A stretch of 19,554 nt of DNA from Zoogloeaceae bacterium (GCA_031267345.1 JAIRZG010000046.1:1-19554); one strand, 5' to 3'; numbered from the stretch's first letter, positions 7,950 through 16,043 are shown. The notes: generated from the letters alone by a model not told the origin. Numbers and translations are program-made.

Positions 7950-9791
7950 GTGAAAACAGTCGCTCCCCCCGCGTCGGAACGCGAACACAAGCCGATGCGC
8001 GAAGAACATCGGCACACGCGCGAACATAAACTGGATCTGGACGAAGTGCTGAGCTGGCTGGAAGCGGATGGCATGGTCGCGCCCAGGGATGTCGAGGAAT
8101 TGCGCCACGCGCGCGGCGGCAGAATCAGCGCGCAGCATCCATTGATCATCATCGCCGAACGCAAGTGGCGACGGGCTTCGCCGCCGCACGGCGTCCTGCA
8201 TCTGGAGGCGCTGACGGAATGGCTGGCGGATCATGTCGGCTTGCCCTATCAGCATATCGACCCGCTCAAGGTCGATTTTTCCAGCGTTTCGGATGTGGTC
8301 TCCAGCACCTACGCGGCGCGCTTTTCCATCCTGCCGGTGGGCATGGACGCGCGGGAACTCACCATCGCCACCGCCGAGCCTTACCTGCGCGAATGGGAAA
8401 AGGAGCTTGAGCACGCGCTTCAGCGCAAAGTCCGGCGGGTGCTGGCGAATCCGGTGGATGTGGGCCGCTATCTGGTGGAATTTTTCAATCTCGCCAAATC
8501 GGTCAAACGGGCGGTGCAATCAGGGGTTCAGAGCAGCGGGCTGTCCAGCTTTGAACAACTGGTTGAACTGGGGCGCGTCAATCAACAACTGGACGCCAAT
8601 GACCAGCACATTGTGCGGATTGTCGATTTTCTCTGGCAATACGCCTTTGACCAGCGCGCCTCCGACATCCACATCGAACCCCGGCGCGAAATCGGTCTCG
8701 TGCGCTTTCGCATCGATGGCGTGTTGCATCAGGTCTACCAGATTCCGGCGGTGGTCATGGCGGCCATGACCAGCCGCATCAAGCTGCTGGGACGCATGGA
8801 CGTGATCGAAAAACGCCGTCCGCAGGACGGGCGCATCAAGACCCGCCTGCCCAATGGCAACGAAGTGGAATTGCGGCTGTCCACGCTGCCGACCGCCTTT
8901 GGCGAAAAATTGGTGATGCGTATTTTTGATCCGGAAGTGCTGGTGCGCGATTTCGCGCAACTGGGCTTTTCCGACGACGACCTGTCGCGCTGGCAATCCA
9001 TGACCACCAAGCCGAATGGCATTATTCTCGTCACCGGACCGACCGGCTCCGGCAAAACCACGACGCTCTATTCCACGCTGAAACAACTGGCGACGCCGGA
9101 AGTAAATGTGTGCACCATCGAAGATCCGATTGAAATGATGGAGCCGGCCTTCAACCAGATGCAGGTGCAACAGGTACTGGAAACCGGTTTTGCCGAAGGG
9201 GTGCGCGCCCTGATGCGGCAAGACCCGGACATCATCATGATCGGCGAAATCCGCGATCTGGAAACGGCGGAGATGGCGATTCAGGCGGCATTGACCGGGC
9301 ATCTGGTGCTGTCCACGCTGCATACCAATGACGCAGCGGCGGCGATTACCCGCTTGCAGGATCTGGGCATACCCGGCTATCTCATCAACGCCACCCTGCT
9401 GGGCATCATGGCGCAGCGTCTGGTGCGCACCCTGTGCCCGCACTGCAAAAAACCCGCGCCGATCGAGGAGGTGGACCGGGAAGTCTGGCGCAGCCTGCTC
9501 GCGCCCTGGAAATCGCAGGAACCAGCGCAGATTTTTCATCCGGTGGGCTGTCTGGAATGCCGCATGACCGGCTTTTCCGGACGGCTGGGCATTTATGAAC
9601 TGCTGGTGATGAGTCCGAACCTGCGGAAACTGATCGGCAAGGAAACCGATGTCGCCGCCGTGCGCGAACAGGCGTACCGCGAAGGCATGTTGGCGCTGCG
9701 GATTTCCGGCGCGCAAAAAGTGGCGGCGGGACAAACCTCCCTGGAAGAAGTGGTGCGCGTCGCCCCTTCCATTGACGCGGAAACCACGTAA
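7950..9791 (+). CDS. GspE/PilB-family secretion ATPase, stand-alone
   Basis: A 613-residue hexameric-type ATPase of the type II secretion / type IV pilus assembly family. The N-terminal domain (about 25-190) resembles the MshE/GspE N-terminal fold, which binds a partner or cyclic-di-GMP in some relatives. The central N2 domain starts near 215 (DQRASDIHIEP). Walker A is GPTGSGKT (363-370), Walker B DPDIIMIGEIRD (425-436), and the His box TGHLVLSTLHTNDA follows. The zinc tetracysteine is complete: CPHC (496-499) and CLEC (534-537), as in extension ATPases rather than PilT retraction ATPases. No other secretion or pilus gene is nearby, so its machine must be encoded elsewhere. The start is GTG 7950; ATG 7995 is an alternative. 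Neither has a clear ribosome site. Confidence 0.88.
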   Translation: MKTVAPPASEREHKPMREEHRHTREHKLDLDEVLSWLEADGMVAPRDVEELRHARGGRISAQHPLIIIAERKWRRASPPHGVLHLEALTEWLADHVGLPYQHIDPLKVDFSSVSDVVSSTYAARFSILPVGMDARELTIATAEPYLREWEKELEHALQRKVRRVLANPVDVGRYLVEFFNLAKSVKRAVQSGVQSSGLSSFEQLVELGRVNQQLDANDQHIVRIVDFLWQYAFDQRASDIHIEPRREIGLVRFRIDGVLHQVYQIPAVVMAAMTSRIKLLGRMDVIEKRRPQDGRIKTRLPNGNEVELRLSTLPTAFGEKLVMRIFDPEVLVRDFAQLGFSDDDLSRWQSMTTKPNGIILVTGPTGSGKTTTLYSTLKQLATPEVNVCTIEDPIEMMEPAFNQMQVQQVLETGFAEGVRALMRQDPDIIMIGEIRDLETAEMAIQAALTGHLVLSTLHTNDAAAAITRLQDLGIPGYLINATLLGIMAQRLVRTLCPHCKKPAPIEEVDREVWRSLLAPWKSQEPAQIFHPVGCLECRMTGFSGRLGIYELLVMSPNLRKLIGKETDVAAVREQAYREGMLALRISGAQKVAAGQTSLEEVVRVAPSIDAETT

Positions 9792-9871
9792 AACAAAATG
9801 CCTCCGGCGCGGCGTTCCAAGGTAATCGCATGGACGTGTTTATCATGAAAATATGAACGGTGCTTGCTTCA

Positions 9872-10017
9872 CTCCCTTCCCCTTCAAGGGGAAGGGCTGG
9901 GGATGGGGATAGGGTAAAACGCAGGTTCTGAATGAAAGGACGCAAAATCCAGAATAATCAGGCGCAGGTTGTTTATGTGGTTAGCGTAGCGGAAAACCCC
10001 ACCCCTTTGAAAGGGAG
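9872..10017. repeat. 146-bp C-rich inverted-repeat element, MITE-like
   Basis: The 340-bp gene-free stretch 9792-10131 holds this element. Its outer ends are inverted: the left begins CTCCCTTCCCCTTCAAGGGG and the right, read on the minus strand, begins CTCCCTTTCAAAGGGGTGGGG. The left end is itself a near-perfect hairpin (9874-9884/9886-9896). The interior (about 9918-9990) has no reading frame of note. I see no target-site duplication. It may be a small non-autonomous mobile element or two copies of a dispersed C-rich repeat. Nothing coding is visible in the rest of 9792-10131. Confidence 0.4.
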
Positions 10018-10077
10018 GAAACCGGCAACCCCATCCCTCATACAAAGGATGACTCGGGCGGCTTTGTCGGCAAACTC

Positions 10078-10104
10078 CATGAATACCTGACTTTGGTATT
10101 CATG
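10078..10104. terminator. 10-bp hairpin between the secretion ATPase gene and tolA
   Basis: CATGAATACC at 10078-10087 and GGTATTCATG at 10095-10104 form a perfect stem around a 7-nt loop. It sits between two convergent genes, where a bidirectional terminator is expected. There is no T-run on either side, so an intrinsic terminator is only possible. Confidence 0.4.
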
Positions 10105-10131
10105 CTCTGCGCGGCATCTCCTGAAAACACA

Positions 10132-10851
10132 TCAGTCGTAGGGGAAAAAAGTAATTTCAAGGGTGCGTTTAAATGCTGCCGGGTCGGCAGGTTTGGGCAG
10201 GGGTGAGGATTTCAGGAAAGCGCGTTCAATGGCGGCATCCAGCGCGGGATTGCCGCTGGAGCGGACAACGCGCACGGTAAGCACTTCGCCCGTCGGCAGC
10301 AGGGTTACGATTAAAAAGGCTTCCGGGTTACCTTCGATGTTCGGAGGCCGCACGATGTTGCCGCGTACCTTGTTCTTGATTTGCTCACCCCAGGCGTTTT
10401 CGGCGGCCTGCAATCCGGCGGCGCGCTGTTCGGCTTCCGCTTCCGCCCGCAAGCGCGCTTCCTGACTGGCGCGTTCACGGGTTTTTCTGTCCTGATCCTC
10501 CTGCCGGAGCAGATCGCGGAAATCCGGCGCGGTCGGTTTGGGCTGCGGTTTCTTTTTTTCTTCCTTCTTGTCTTTCTGAAGGGCGATGTCCGGCGCTTTT
10601 ACGGGCGCGGGTTCGGGACGCGGCGCGGGTTCGCTGCGCGGCGGAGGCGGCGACGCTGGCGGGCGCGTGGCGGGACGCGGCGTAGGCGACCAAAGTTCCA
10701 CTTCCACGGCGGCGTGTTCGGTTTTCCACTGTACGCCCAGAAAAAGCGCCAGCGCCAACAGGCTATGCATGGCGATGGTGAACAGCAGCGCCAGTTTTCT
10801 TCCGGGTTCCGGCGGTGTTTTTGTCGGCAGCATGGCGTAATGGCGGGACAC
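10132..10851 (-). CDS. tolA: Cell-envelope protein TolA (TonB/TolA C-terminal domain)
   Basis: TolA spans the periplasm and links the TolQR proton motor to the outer membrane during division. In 239 residues it shows a single N-terminal membrane span (about 19-40) with a His-Ser pair (H29, S30) like the TolA SHLS motif that contacts TolQ/R, a proline-rich stretch (about 57-110), a charged Ala/Arg/Glu coiled coil (about 111-155) and a C-terminal TolA/TonB-type domain (about 156-239; NKVRGNIVRPPNIEGNPEA, GEVLTVRVVRSSGNPALDAA). It is much shorter than E. coli TolA (421) because the helical middle is short, which is common in betaproteobacteria. The start is GTG 10851, two bases after the tolR stop; ATG 10833 is possible. 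No tolB or pal follows. Confidence 0.9.
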   Translation of the reverse strand: MSRHYAMLPTKTPPEPGRKLALLFTIAMHSLLALALFLGVQWKTEHAAVEVELWSPTPRPATRPPASPPPPRSEPAPRPEPAPVKAPDIALQKDKKEEKKKPQPKPTAPDFRDLLRQEDQDRKTRERASQEARLRAEAEAEQRAAGLQAAENAWGEQIKNKVRGNIVRPPNIEGNPEAFLIVTLLPTGEVLTVRVVRSSGNPALDAAIERAFLKSSPLPKPADPAAFKRTLEITFFPYD

Positions 10852-10853
10852 GG

Positions 10854-11249
10854 CTACTTGCGCGCGGTTTCCAACCCCACGCGCGTAAATCCCCTGGCCT
10901 TGATTTCATCGAGCGCCATGAGCACCGATTCGTAGCGGGCGGCTTTGTCACCCGCCACCAATATGGCGGGCTGCGGGGTTGTCGCCTGCGCCGCCGTCAG
11001 CAGGGCGGCAAGTTCCGCCTTGTCCACGACGCGCGCGCCGCTTTTGTCGACAAACGTTAACGCGCCATTCGCGCCGACTTCCACCCGCAGCGGATTTTCC
11101 GGCGCGACGCTGGATTTTTCCACGCTGGGCAAATCGACGGAACCCGTCTGCATCATCGGCGCGGCGACCATGAAAATCACCAGCAGCACCAGCATCACGT
11201 CGATATAAGGGACGACGTTGATTTCGTTTTTCAGGCGGCGTTGGCGCAT
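10854..11249 (-). CDS. tolR: TolR, ExbD/TolR-family motor protein
   Basis: A 131-residue inner-membrane protein with one N-terminal span and a periplasmic domain. The key proton-path aspartate is D17 in VVPYIDVMLVLLVIFMVAAP, equivalent to E. coli TolR D23. The periplasmic part (GSVDLPSV, AILVAGDKAARYESVLMALD) fits the family. It follows tolQ by eight bases; an AGGGA-type ribosome site overlaps the tolQ stop. Together with TolQ it uses the proton gradient to energise TolA. Confidence 0.95.
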   Translation of the reverse strand: MRQRRLKNEINVVPYIDVMLVLLVIFMVAAPMMQTGSVDLPSVEKSSVAPENPLRVEVGANGALTFVDKSGARVVDKAELAALLTAAQATTPQPAILVAGDKAARYESVLMALDEIKARGFTRVGLETARK

Positions 11250-11257
11250 GGCGATCC

Positions 11258-11935
11258 CTAGCGCATCTGGCGTTGGAGGATGTTGGAAAATTCCTCCATA
11301 AAGGATTCATAGCGCGTCGCCAGCCGGTCGATTTCATGCGAAAAGCGGTTATAGGCGAGCACAGCGGGAATGGCGGCGAACAGGCCGATGGCGGTGGCGA
11401 CCAGCGCTTCGGCAATGCCCGGCGCGACAGAAGAAAGCGTCGCCTGACCGACATTACCCAAAGCGCGAAAAGCGTGCATGATGCCCCAGACCGTGCCAAA
11501 CAGGCCGATGTAGGGCGAGACGGAACCGGCGGAGGCGAGAAAGGCCAGGTGCGCTTCCAATCCATCCATTTCGCGTTGGTAAGTGGCGCGCATGGCGCGG
11601 CGGGAACCGTCGATCACGTCGCTGGCTTCCAGCCCCTTTTGTCCCTTGAGTTTGGTGAATTCGCGGAAGCCCGCCTCGAAGATGCGCTCCATGCTGCCCG
11701 CGTGGTGGCGTCCCGTGGCGGCGCTGTTGTAGAGATGATGCAGGTCGCCGCCCGACCAGAAATCACGCTCGAAGCGTTCGGTCTTGCGCCGCGCGTCATG
11801 CGTGGCAAACCATTTCACGCAGATGTAAAACCAGGACATCAGGGAAACCACCGCCAGCAAGACCATGACAGCCTGCACAACCGCGCTGGCGTTGAGCACC
11901 AGTTGCAGGATGGACATGTCCTGGGTGAAATTCAT
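11258..11935 (-). CDS. tolQ: TolQ, MotA/TolQ/ExbB proton-channel protein
   Basis: A 225-residue inner-membrane protein with a first span near residues 16-40 (VVQAVMVLLAVVSLMSWFYI) and two more in the C-terminal half (SAGSVSPYIGLFGTVWGIMHA and APGIAEALVATAIGLFAAIPAVLAYN, the most conserved TolQ/ExbB segments). Length matches E. coli TolQ (230). The ATG overlaps the ybgC stop as ATGA, with a GGAG site eight bases upstream. ATG 11917 is an alternative six codons in. Confidence 0.95.
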   Translation of the reverse strand: MNFTQDMSILQLVLNASAVVQAVMVLLAVVSLMSWFYICVKWFATHDARRKTERFERDFWSGGDLHHLYNSAATGRHHAGSMERIFEAGFREFTKLKGQKGLEASDVIDGSRRAMRATYQREMDGLEAHLAFLASAGSVSPYIGLFGTVWGIMHAFRALGNVGQATLSSVAPGIAEALVATAIGLFAAIPAVLAYNRFSHEIDRLATRYESFMEEFSNILQRQMR

Positions 11936-12348
11936 GGGCGGGACTCCAGTTTTTGTCGCAGGCTGTCGGGAATGGGCACGGCGCTGATGCGGGCGTCCGC
12001 GCCTTCGCCCGTCACGCAGACGGTGACAATGGAAACGCGCCCCGTCACCAGCGGCGTATCGCCCCTGAACGCCGACTGGAGCAGATCAATCCGCGCCCGC
12101 CCAATCTTTTCCACCGCAAGACCGATACGCAACAAATCATCCAGTCGTCCGGGCGCAAGATAGTCCACCGCCACATTCCGCACGACAAAAACAATGCCTT
12201 CATCGCGCAACAGGGCCGCCTGGTCGCAACCCAGACTCCGCACCCATTCAGTGCGGCAGCGTTCAAAAAATTTCAGGTAACTGGCGTAATACACCACGCC
12301 ACCGGCGTCAGTGTCTTCGTAATACATGCGAACCGGAATGGAAAACAT
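11932..12348 (-). CDS. ybgC: YbgC-type acyl-CoA thioesterase of the tol-pal cluster
   Basis: A hot-dog-fold acyl-CoA thioesterase. The motif YYEDTDAGGVVYYASYLKFFERCRTEW includes the catalytic aspartate of the 4-hydroxybenzoyl-CoA-thioesterase type. From ATG 12348 it has 138 residues (E. coli 134). The frame stays open further upstream through a REP-like sequence, and ATG 12375 or 12384 would add non-family residues, so 12348 is preferred although it has no clear ribosome site. It heads the tolQRA operon, as in many proteobacteria, where it is linked to phospholipid metabolism. Confidence 0.93.
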   Translation of the reverse strand: MFSIPVRMYYEDTDAGGVVYYASYLKFFERCRTEWVRSLGCDQAALLRDEGIVFVVRNVAVDYLAPGRLDDLLRIGLAVEKIGRARIDLLQSAFRGDTPLVTGRVSIVTVCVTGEGADARISAVPIPDSLRQKLESRP

Positions 12349-12392
12349 GGGGGACAAGGGGGGAAAGTTCAACATGGAGGGCATTCTAACGC

Positions 12393-12450
12393 ATCCGCGC
12401 CCTTGCGCGGGAATGACGATCAATTTGCTGGACGGAAATGACGATAATTT
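12393..12450. repeat. REP-like remnant upstream of ybgC
   Basis: A hairpin CCGCGC/GCGCGG (12395-12400/12405-12410) runs into GGAATGACG, the shape of the dispersed GCGGGAATGACG palindromes seen in many proteobacteria. The following bases repeat once: GAATGACGATCAATTT at 12411-12426 and GAAATGACGATAATTT at 12435-12450. No gene is supported here. Confidence 0.45.
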
Positions 12451-12470
12451 TCCCTCGTATCCACCCACAA

Positions 12471-12498
12471 AAAAACGGAGGCTTGCGCCTCCGTTTTT
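12471..12498. terminator. Strong bidirectional intrinsic terminator behind the porin gene
   Basis: AAAAACGGAGGC (12471-12482) and GCCTCCGTTTTT (12487-12498) form a perfect 12-bp stem with a TTGC loop. Reading on the minus strand it ends in a run of T, 20 bp after the porin stop. It separates porin transcription from ybgC-tolQRA, which lie on the same strand. Confidence 0.92.
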
Positions 12499-12517
12499 CG
12501 TTGTCCTCCTGAAAGGA

Positions 12518-13645
12518 TTAGAACGTGTGCTTCAGGCCGAGCTGGATGCCCCGTTCGTAGGCGCCTATCCGAGTGTCGTTGGCGTCATGAATGCCGCCAA
12601 TGTTGTTGGATGCATCATCCACGCCGACATTACGGACGCCATCATTTTTGATGTCCGAATAGGCGGCGTAGAAATTGGTGCGCTTGGAGAGCGCGTAGGT
12701 GTACCCAATCGCCCATTGCCTGGCCTTGTCGTCATCGTACCAGCCGTCGTACTTGGACTGGGTGTAGGACGCTTGAATGGCGTTTTTGCCAAAGGGAACC
12801 GTCACGCCGACCAGCCAGACCTTGTGCTTAACGCCGTCAGCGGTAGCGGGGGCGCCAGCATCCAGCTTGGTTTGGTCGTAAAACGCACCCACCTTGACCA
12901 CCTTGAAGTCATAGGAAGCGCCGACCGACAAGGACGTGAGCTTCACATCGGCAAGGGGAGTAAGGGGGATTGCTGCGTCATTCTTGATGCGCTGGTAGGA
13001 AACACCGACATCCAGCGGGCCGTTGGTGTAACGCGGCAGAATCGCGATGGTCTTGAAATCACCATCGTTTCCAGCAGTTTCCTGACTGATGGCGTTGGTG
13101 GCGTAAGCCGCCGTCACATTGAAGCCGCCAAAAGAGGGGGAAACGTAGGCAACGGCGTTGTCAACGCGATCCGGATCCCAAGCGGCATAACCCAACACCG
13201 GGCTGTCGCTGTATACATTGCGGTATTGACCGACCGTGCCCGCGCCGAAAGGATCGATGGAAGCCAGGAAGCCATGACGCGGGGCAACCAGACGACCGGC
13301 GATGGCGGTGCCGAAACCGCCGGTCAAGCCGAGGAAGGCCTGTTCGCTGAACAGCTGATCGTTAATCTTGCCATCATCCGCGTAAAAACCGGCTTCCAGC
13401 ACGAACAGGGCTTTGACGCCATTGCCCAAGTCTTCAACGCCGGTAAAGCCGATCTTGGAGGTATCGGATTGTCCGGAGTTGATTTGGTTGGTGCTGCCGG
13501 GTTTGGCGTGGCCCGGCGCAATCTTGGCGTCGCCGCGATTGGTGTAGCCGACATCGATGGCGCCGTAAACGGTGACATTGGATTGGGCAAGGACAGCGCC
13601 GGAGGCCAGGGTGGCGACGGCAAGCGCGATGAGTTTCTTTTGCAT
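12518..13645 (-). CDS. Gram-negative outer-membrane porin, betaproteobacterial type
   Basis: A 375-residue trimeric-type general porin. It has a clear signal peptide (MQKKLIALAVATLASGAVLA, cleaved before QSNVTVYG), an N-terminal first strand VTVYGAIDVGY, the SKIGFTGVEDLGNGVKALFVLE strand pair typical of this family, and a terminal strand ending LGLKHTF with the C-terminal phenylalanine used by the BAM machinery. ATG 13645 is chosen: it has a GGAG site and gives the normal signal peptide; GTG 13660 would add five residues. Solute selectivity cannot be read from the sequence. Single gene with its own promoter and terminator. Confidence 0.95.
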   Translation of the reverse strand: MQKKLIALAVATLASGAVLAQSNVTVYGAIDVGYTNRGDAKIAPGHAKPGSTNQINSGQSDTSKIGFTGVEDLGNGVKALFVLEAGFYADDGKINDQLFSEQAFLGLTGGFGTAIAGRLVAPRHGFLASIDPFGAGTVGQYRNVYSDSPVLGYAAWDPDRVDNAVAYVSPSFGGFNVTAAYATNAISQETAGNDGDFKTIAILPRYTNGPLDVGVSYQRIKNDAAIPLTPLADVKLTSLSVGASYDFKVVKVGAFYDQTKLDAGAPATADGVKHKVWLVGVTVPFGKNAIQASYTQSKYDGWYDDDKARQWAIGYTYALSKRTNFYAAYSDIKNDGVRNVGVDDASNNIGGIHDANDTRIGAYERGIQLGLKHTF

Positions 13646-13948
13646 GGAATTTTTCTCCACAGGTGGTGCTACATTTAAAAAAACCGCATCGCACTGCCTG
13701 TAAGAAAAGCGCGCAACACGGGAACCAAGGCGAAGCGGACTATAACGCCGTCAAAATCCCCGCGCCAAACAAAACTTGCGCGTTCATGCAAAAAACTTTT
13801 TCTTGTTGTAAAAACACAACAATTCATGCGGCATCCTGGCGCCGACAAACGCAAGGACGCAGGAATGCGCGGCAGGGGTCTCCTCCTCGCCCGCTTGCGG
13901 CAAAGGGTGGTGGGCGGGTTATTCAGGACTTCCTTTGCAGACCGCGAA
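13646..13948. other. Gene-free stretch upstream of the porin
   Basis: 303 bp without a supported gene. It holds the porin leader and promoter, an A/T-rich block at about 13778-13825 that stands out from the GC-rich surroundings, and a small hairpin TTGTTGT/ACAACAA (13803-13809/13816-13822, 6-nt loop) upstream of the promoter. The A/T-rich block could be a regulator or nucleoid-protein site; porin genes are commonly controlled this way. Nothing is recognised in 13826-13948. Confidence 0.4.
13739..13768 (-). promoter_or_regulatory. Probable porin promoter
   Basis: On the minus strand TTGGCG (13768-13763) and TATAGT (13744-13739) are 18 bp apart. The resulting 5' leader would be about 85 nt. 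This is a fair match to a housekeeping sigma-70-type promoter and is the best candidate in the porin upstream region. Confidence 0.45.
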
Positions 13949-15982
13949 TCAGCGGATTTCCGTTTCCGACGACTCGGACACAGCGTTTATTGGCCCGATC
14001 AGTTCCGTCCGTAAGCCCGGATAACGCCCGTTCAGGAGGAGGGTGTTCTCCAGACGATTGTCATTGCCCAGAAACAGTCTGGCGTAGCCGGAAAGAACGC
14101 CGTTGGGCGCGACGGTGATTTCGCCTTCCTCGTTGTGCATCACGCTGGAGCGGGATTGCAGACGTTGCAGCGTAAAGCCTTCCGGGCCAAGACGAAAGGC
14201 GGCGATGGAAAGTTTCTGGAATTTGGTCGCCGCGTTCCGGTTGTGGGTCAGCGCGCCCCGACTGCCGCTGTAGACCAGGCGCACCAGATCAATGCCTTGC
14301 AAAACGGCGTTGTCCGCGTTCAGTTCGCCGCTGGCGTTCAGGTTTTTACGCCAGAGCGCCAGCGTATCGCCTTGAGTCTGAAAGCGCAGCGCGCCGGAAA
14401 GCTCGCCATTCAAGCCAAGATTGACGCCGCGCGCGCCTGGTCCGTTGGCAATGCCCCAGACGCGCATGAGTTCGGCAATCTGCAAACGGCTCAATACGCC
14501 CTGTCCCTGCAACTTCTCCACCAGACCATCGCGCCGCCAGCCCGCTTCCAGCCGCCCTTTGTACTGACCGTTCAGCAGGAAAAGATTGACCTCTTCCAGC
14601 ACAACCCGATCCGGATACAGCTTTCCCTTGCCCGTAACATGATCCAGACGCGCCGGAAAGCGCGCGGAAGGCAGCCAACCGCTGACATCCAGCGTAAAGG
14701 CCGCCAGCGCCGACGGCGCGTTGCCCAATGCGGCGGGCGGCGGCAGGAATTCCATCTGGCAGTAAGGTTCGGCGCTTTTCAGCGTGGCCTTCAGCAGACG
14801 CCCCTCTGCGTCACGGCGCAGTTCGCCTTCAAAAACCGCCAGCGGATTGCCGCCCAGCGTCAGCGCCAGACGGCTGAAACGCAACCATTCCGGCGCGCCA
14901 TCGGCAGTCTCGCCCAACCAGCCGATAATGGCGGCGACTTCCAGCGATCCCGCCATCAATTCCACCGGATCGCCGGAACTGTCCGGCGTCTCGAAAAACA
15001 GCCAGGAAAATACCCCCGGCAGATAGACGGATTCCAGCGTTCCGCTCTGTTCGGTCTCGCCAAAACGCACCTGCCGCAATTCCAGCCGCCAGTCCGAAAA
15101 ATTCGGCGTGACCTGACCGATGCTGACTGGAACGCCCAGAACGCGGGCAAGCCGCGCCTCCAATTCCGAACGCTTGCTGTTATACGGGTAAAGCAGGACG
15201 CAGGCCATGACAAAAGTGACGCAAAGCGCGCCCGCGCCCAGCGCCATCAGGGAATAGCGCACCCAGACATAGGCGCGCGGATGCGTTTCGCGCAAGGGTT
15301 TGCGCACTTTCAACGGCTTGAATTCGGGTTCCGGATCCGGGTCGGGAATCGGCACGGGCAACACCAGCGCCTCCGCCATGAAATCGCTGCCGGACGTGGT
15401 TCTGCTTTTGGGCAAGGCGGTAGAACGAATGACAATCGGCGGCGGCGGTGCTGGCGGCGCGGGACGCGCGGGCGGCGGCAGAATGGACGTATCCGACAAA
15501 ACGGTTTGCGCCGAGGAAAGGCTGACCGCTTGCGAATGGACGAATTGTTCGTCCAGGCGGGCGGACGGAGGAGCAGACCGGGCGGACGCGCCCACCGCCG
15601 CCCGCATTCCTGCGGATTTTTCGCCGAAGGTTGAAAAATGGGAAAGCGGCGAAGGTTTGTGGTGCGGCGCGTCGGTCGAGGGATGCTCTTCCGCGATGTG
15701 GTCAAACTCGATAAGCCCGTTTTTTTCCAGCGCCGCAATGGCTTCCTCGGTCATCTGAAGATCGCCGATTTTCGCGCTTAATTCCTGCACCGACGCCTTG
15801 CCGTCGATGAGCACCAGTATCATGCGCTGCTGGCGTTCTTCCACCTTGGCGCGCTGAACGATGGCGTCTTCGCCAGCCGACGTTTTTCTATAGACGCGCC
15901 TGCGTTGCGCGGACGCTTTGTCGCCATCCGCCTTTGCGGATGCTGCGCCGGAGGATGCGGACGTTACAGTTTTTTCTGACAT
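13949..15982 (-). CDS. AsmA-like membrane protein with cytoplasmic N-terminal domain
   Basis: From ATG 15982 (AAGGA site, good spacing) the product has 677 residues. Residues 1-45 are basic and low complexity. About 45-95 is a small helical domain resembling a winged helix (RQQRMILVLIDGKASVQELS, AIAALEKNGLIEF). A linker rich in proline and serine (about 100-235) follows, then one membrane span (about 241-265) and a periplasmic part (about 266-677). The segment just after the span (ELEARLARVLGVPVSIGQV) and later beta-rich segments (ASGELNADNAVLQGIDLVRL, GYARLFLGNDNRLEN) resemble AsmA-like proteins, which are tied to lipid transport and outer-membrane assembly. The AsmA assignment is by pattern only. 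The gene stands alone, divergent from tRNA-Asn. The longer TTG 16012 start is less likely. Confidence 0.6.
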   Translation of the reverse strand: MSEKTVTSASSGAASAKADGDKASAQRRRVYRKTSAGEDAIVQRAKVEERQQRMILVLIDGKASVQELSAKIGDLQMTEEAIAALEKNGLIEFDHIAEEHPSTDAPHHKPSPLSHFSTFGEKSAGMRAAVGASARSAPPSARLDEQFVHSQAVSLSSAQTVLSDTSILPPPARPAPPAPPPPIVIRSTALPKSRTTSGSDFMAEALVLPVPIPDPDPEPEFKPLKVRKPLRETHPRAYVWVRYSLMALGAGALCVTFVMACVLLYPYNSKRSELEARLARVLGVPVSIGQVTPNFSDWRLELRQVRFGETEQSGTLESVYLPGVFSWLFFETPDSSGDPVELMAGSLEVAAIIGWLGETADGAPEWLRFSRLALTLGGNPLAVFEGELRRDAEGRLLKATLKSAEPYCQMEFLPPPAALGNAPSALAAFTLDVSGWLPSARFPARLDHVTGKGKLYPDRVVLEEVNLFLLNGQYKGRLEAGWRRDGLVEKLQGQGVLSRLQIAELMRVWGIANGPGARGVNLGLNGELSGALRFQTQGDTLALWRKNLNASGELNADNAVLQGIDLVRLVYSGSRGALTHNRNAATKFQKLSIAAFRLGPEGFTLQRLQSRSSVMHNEEGEITVAPNGVLSGYARLFLGNDNRLENTLLLNGRYPGLRTELIGPINAVSESSETEIR

Positions 15983-16043
15983 TACGGTTTCCTTCGATAA
16001 CGCATCGTGCAATTTTTATGGATACGCAGACGCCGCGCGGGAG

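Noticed and set aside
12326..13678. 450-codon plus-strand frame opposite the porin
   Set aside because: The minus-strand porin has a signal peptide, porin strands and terminal Phe. The plus frame mirrors these codons and runs through the terminator.
13826..14014. Small plus-strand frame upstream of the porin
   Set aside because: It overlaps the 3' end of the AsmA-like gene, has no ribosome site and an arginine-rich shadow composition.
14135..15634. 499-codon plus-strand frame opposite the AsmA-like gene
   Set aside because: The translation is rich in Gln/Arg/His with no domain or membrane pattern, while the minus-strand frame has a signal-anchor, linker and periplasmic pattern and a good ribosome site.
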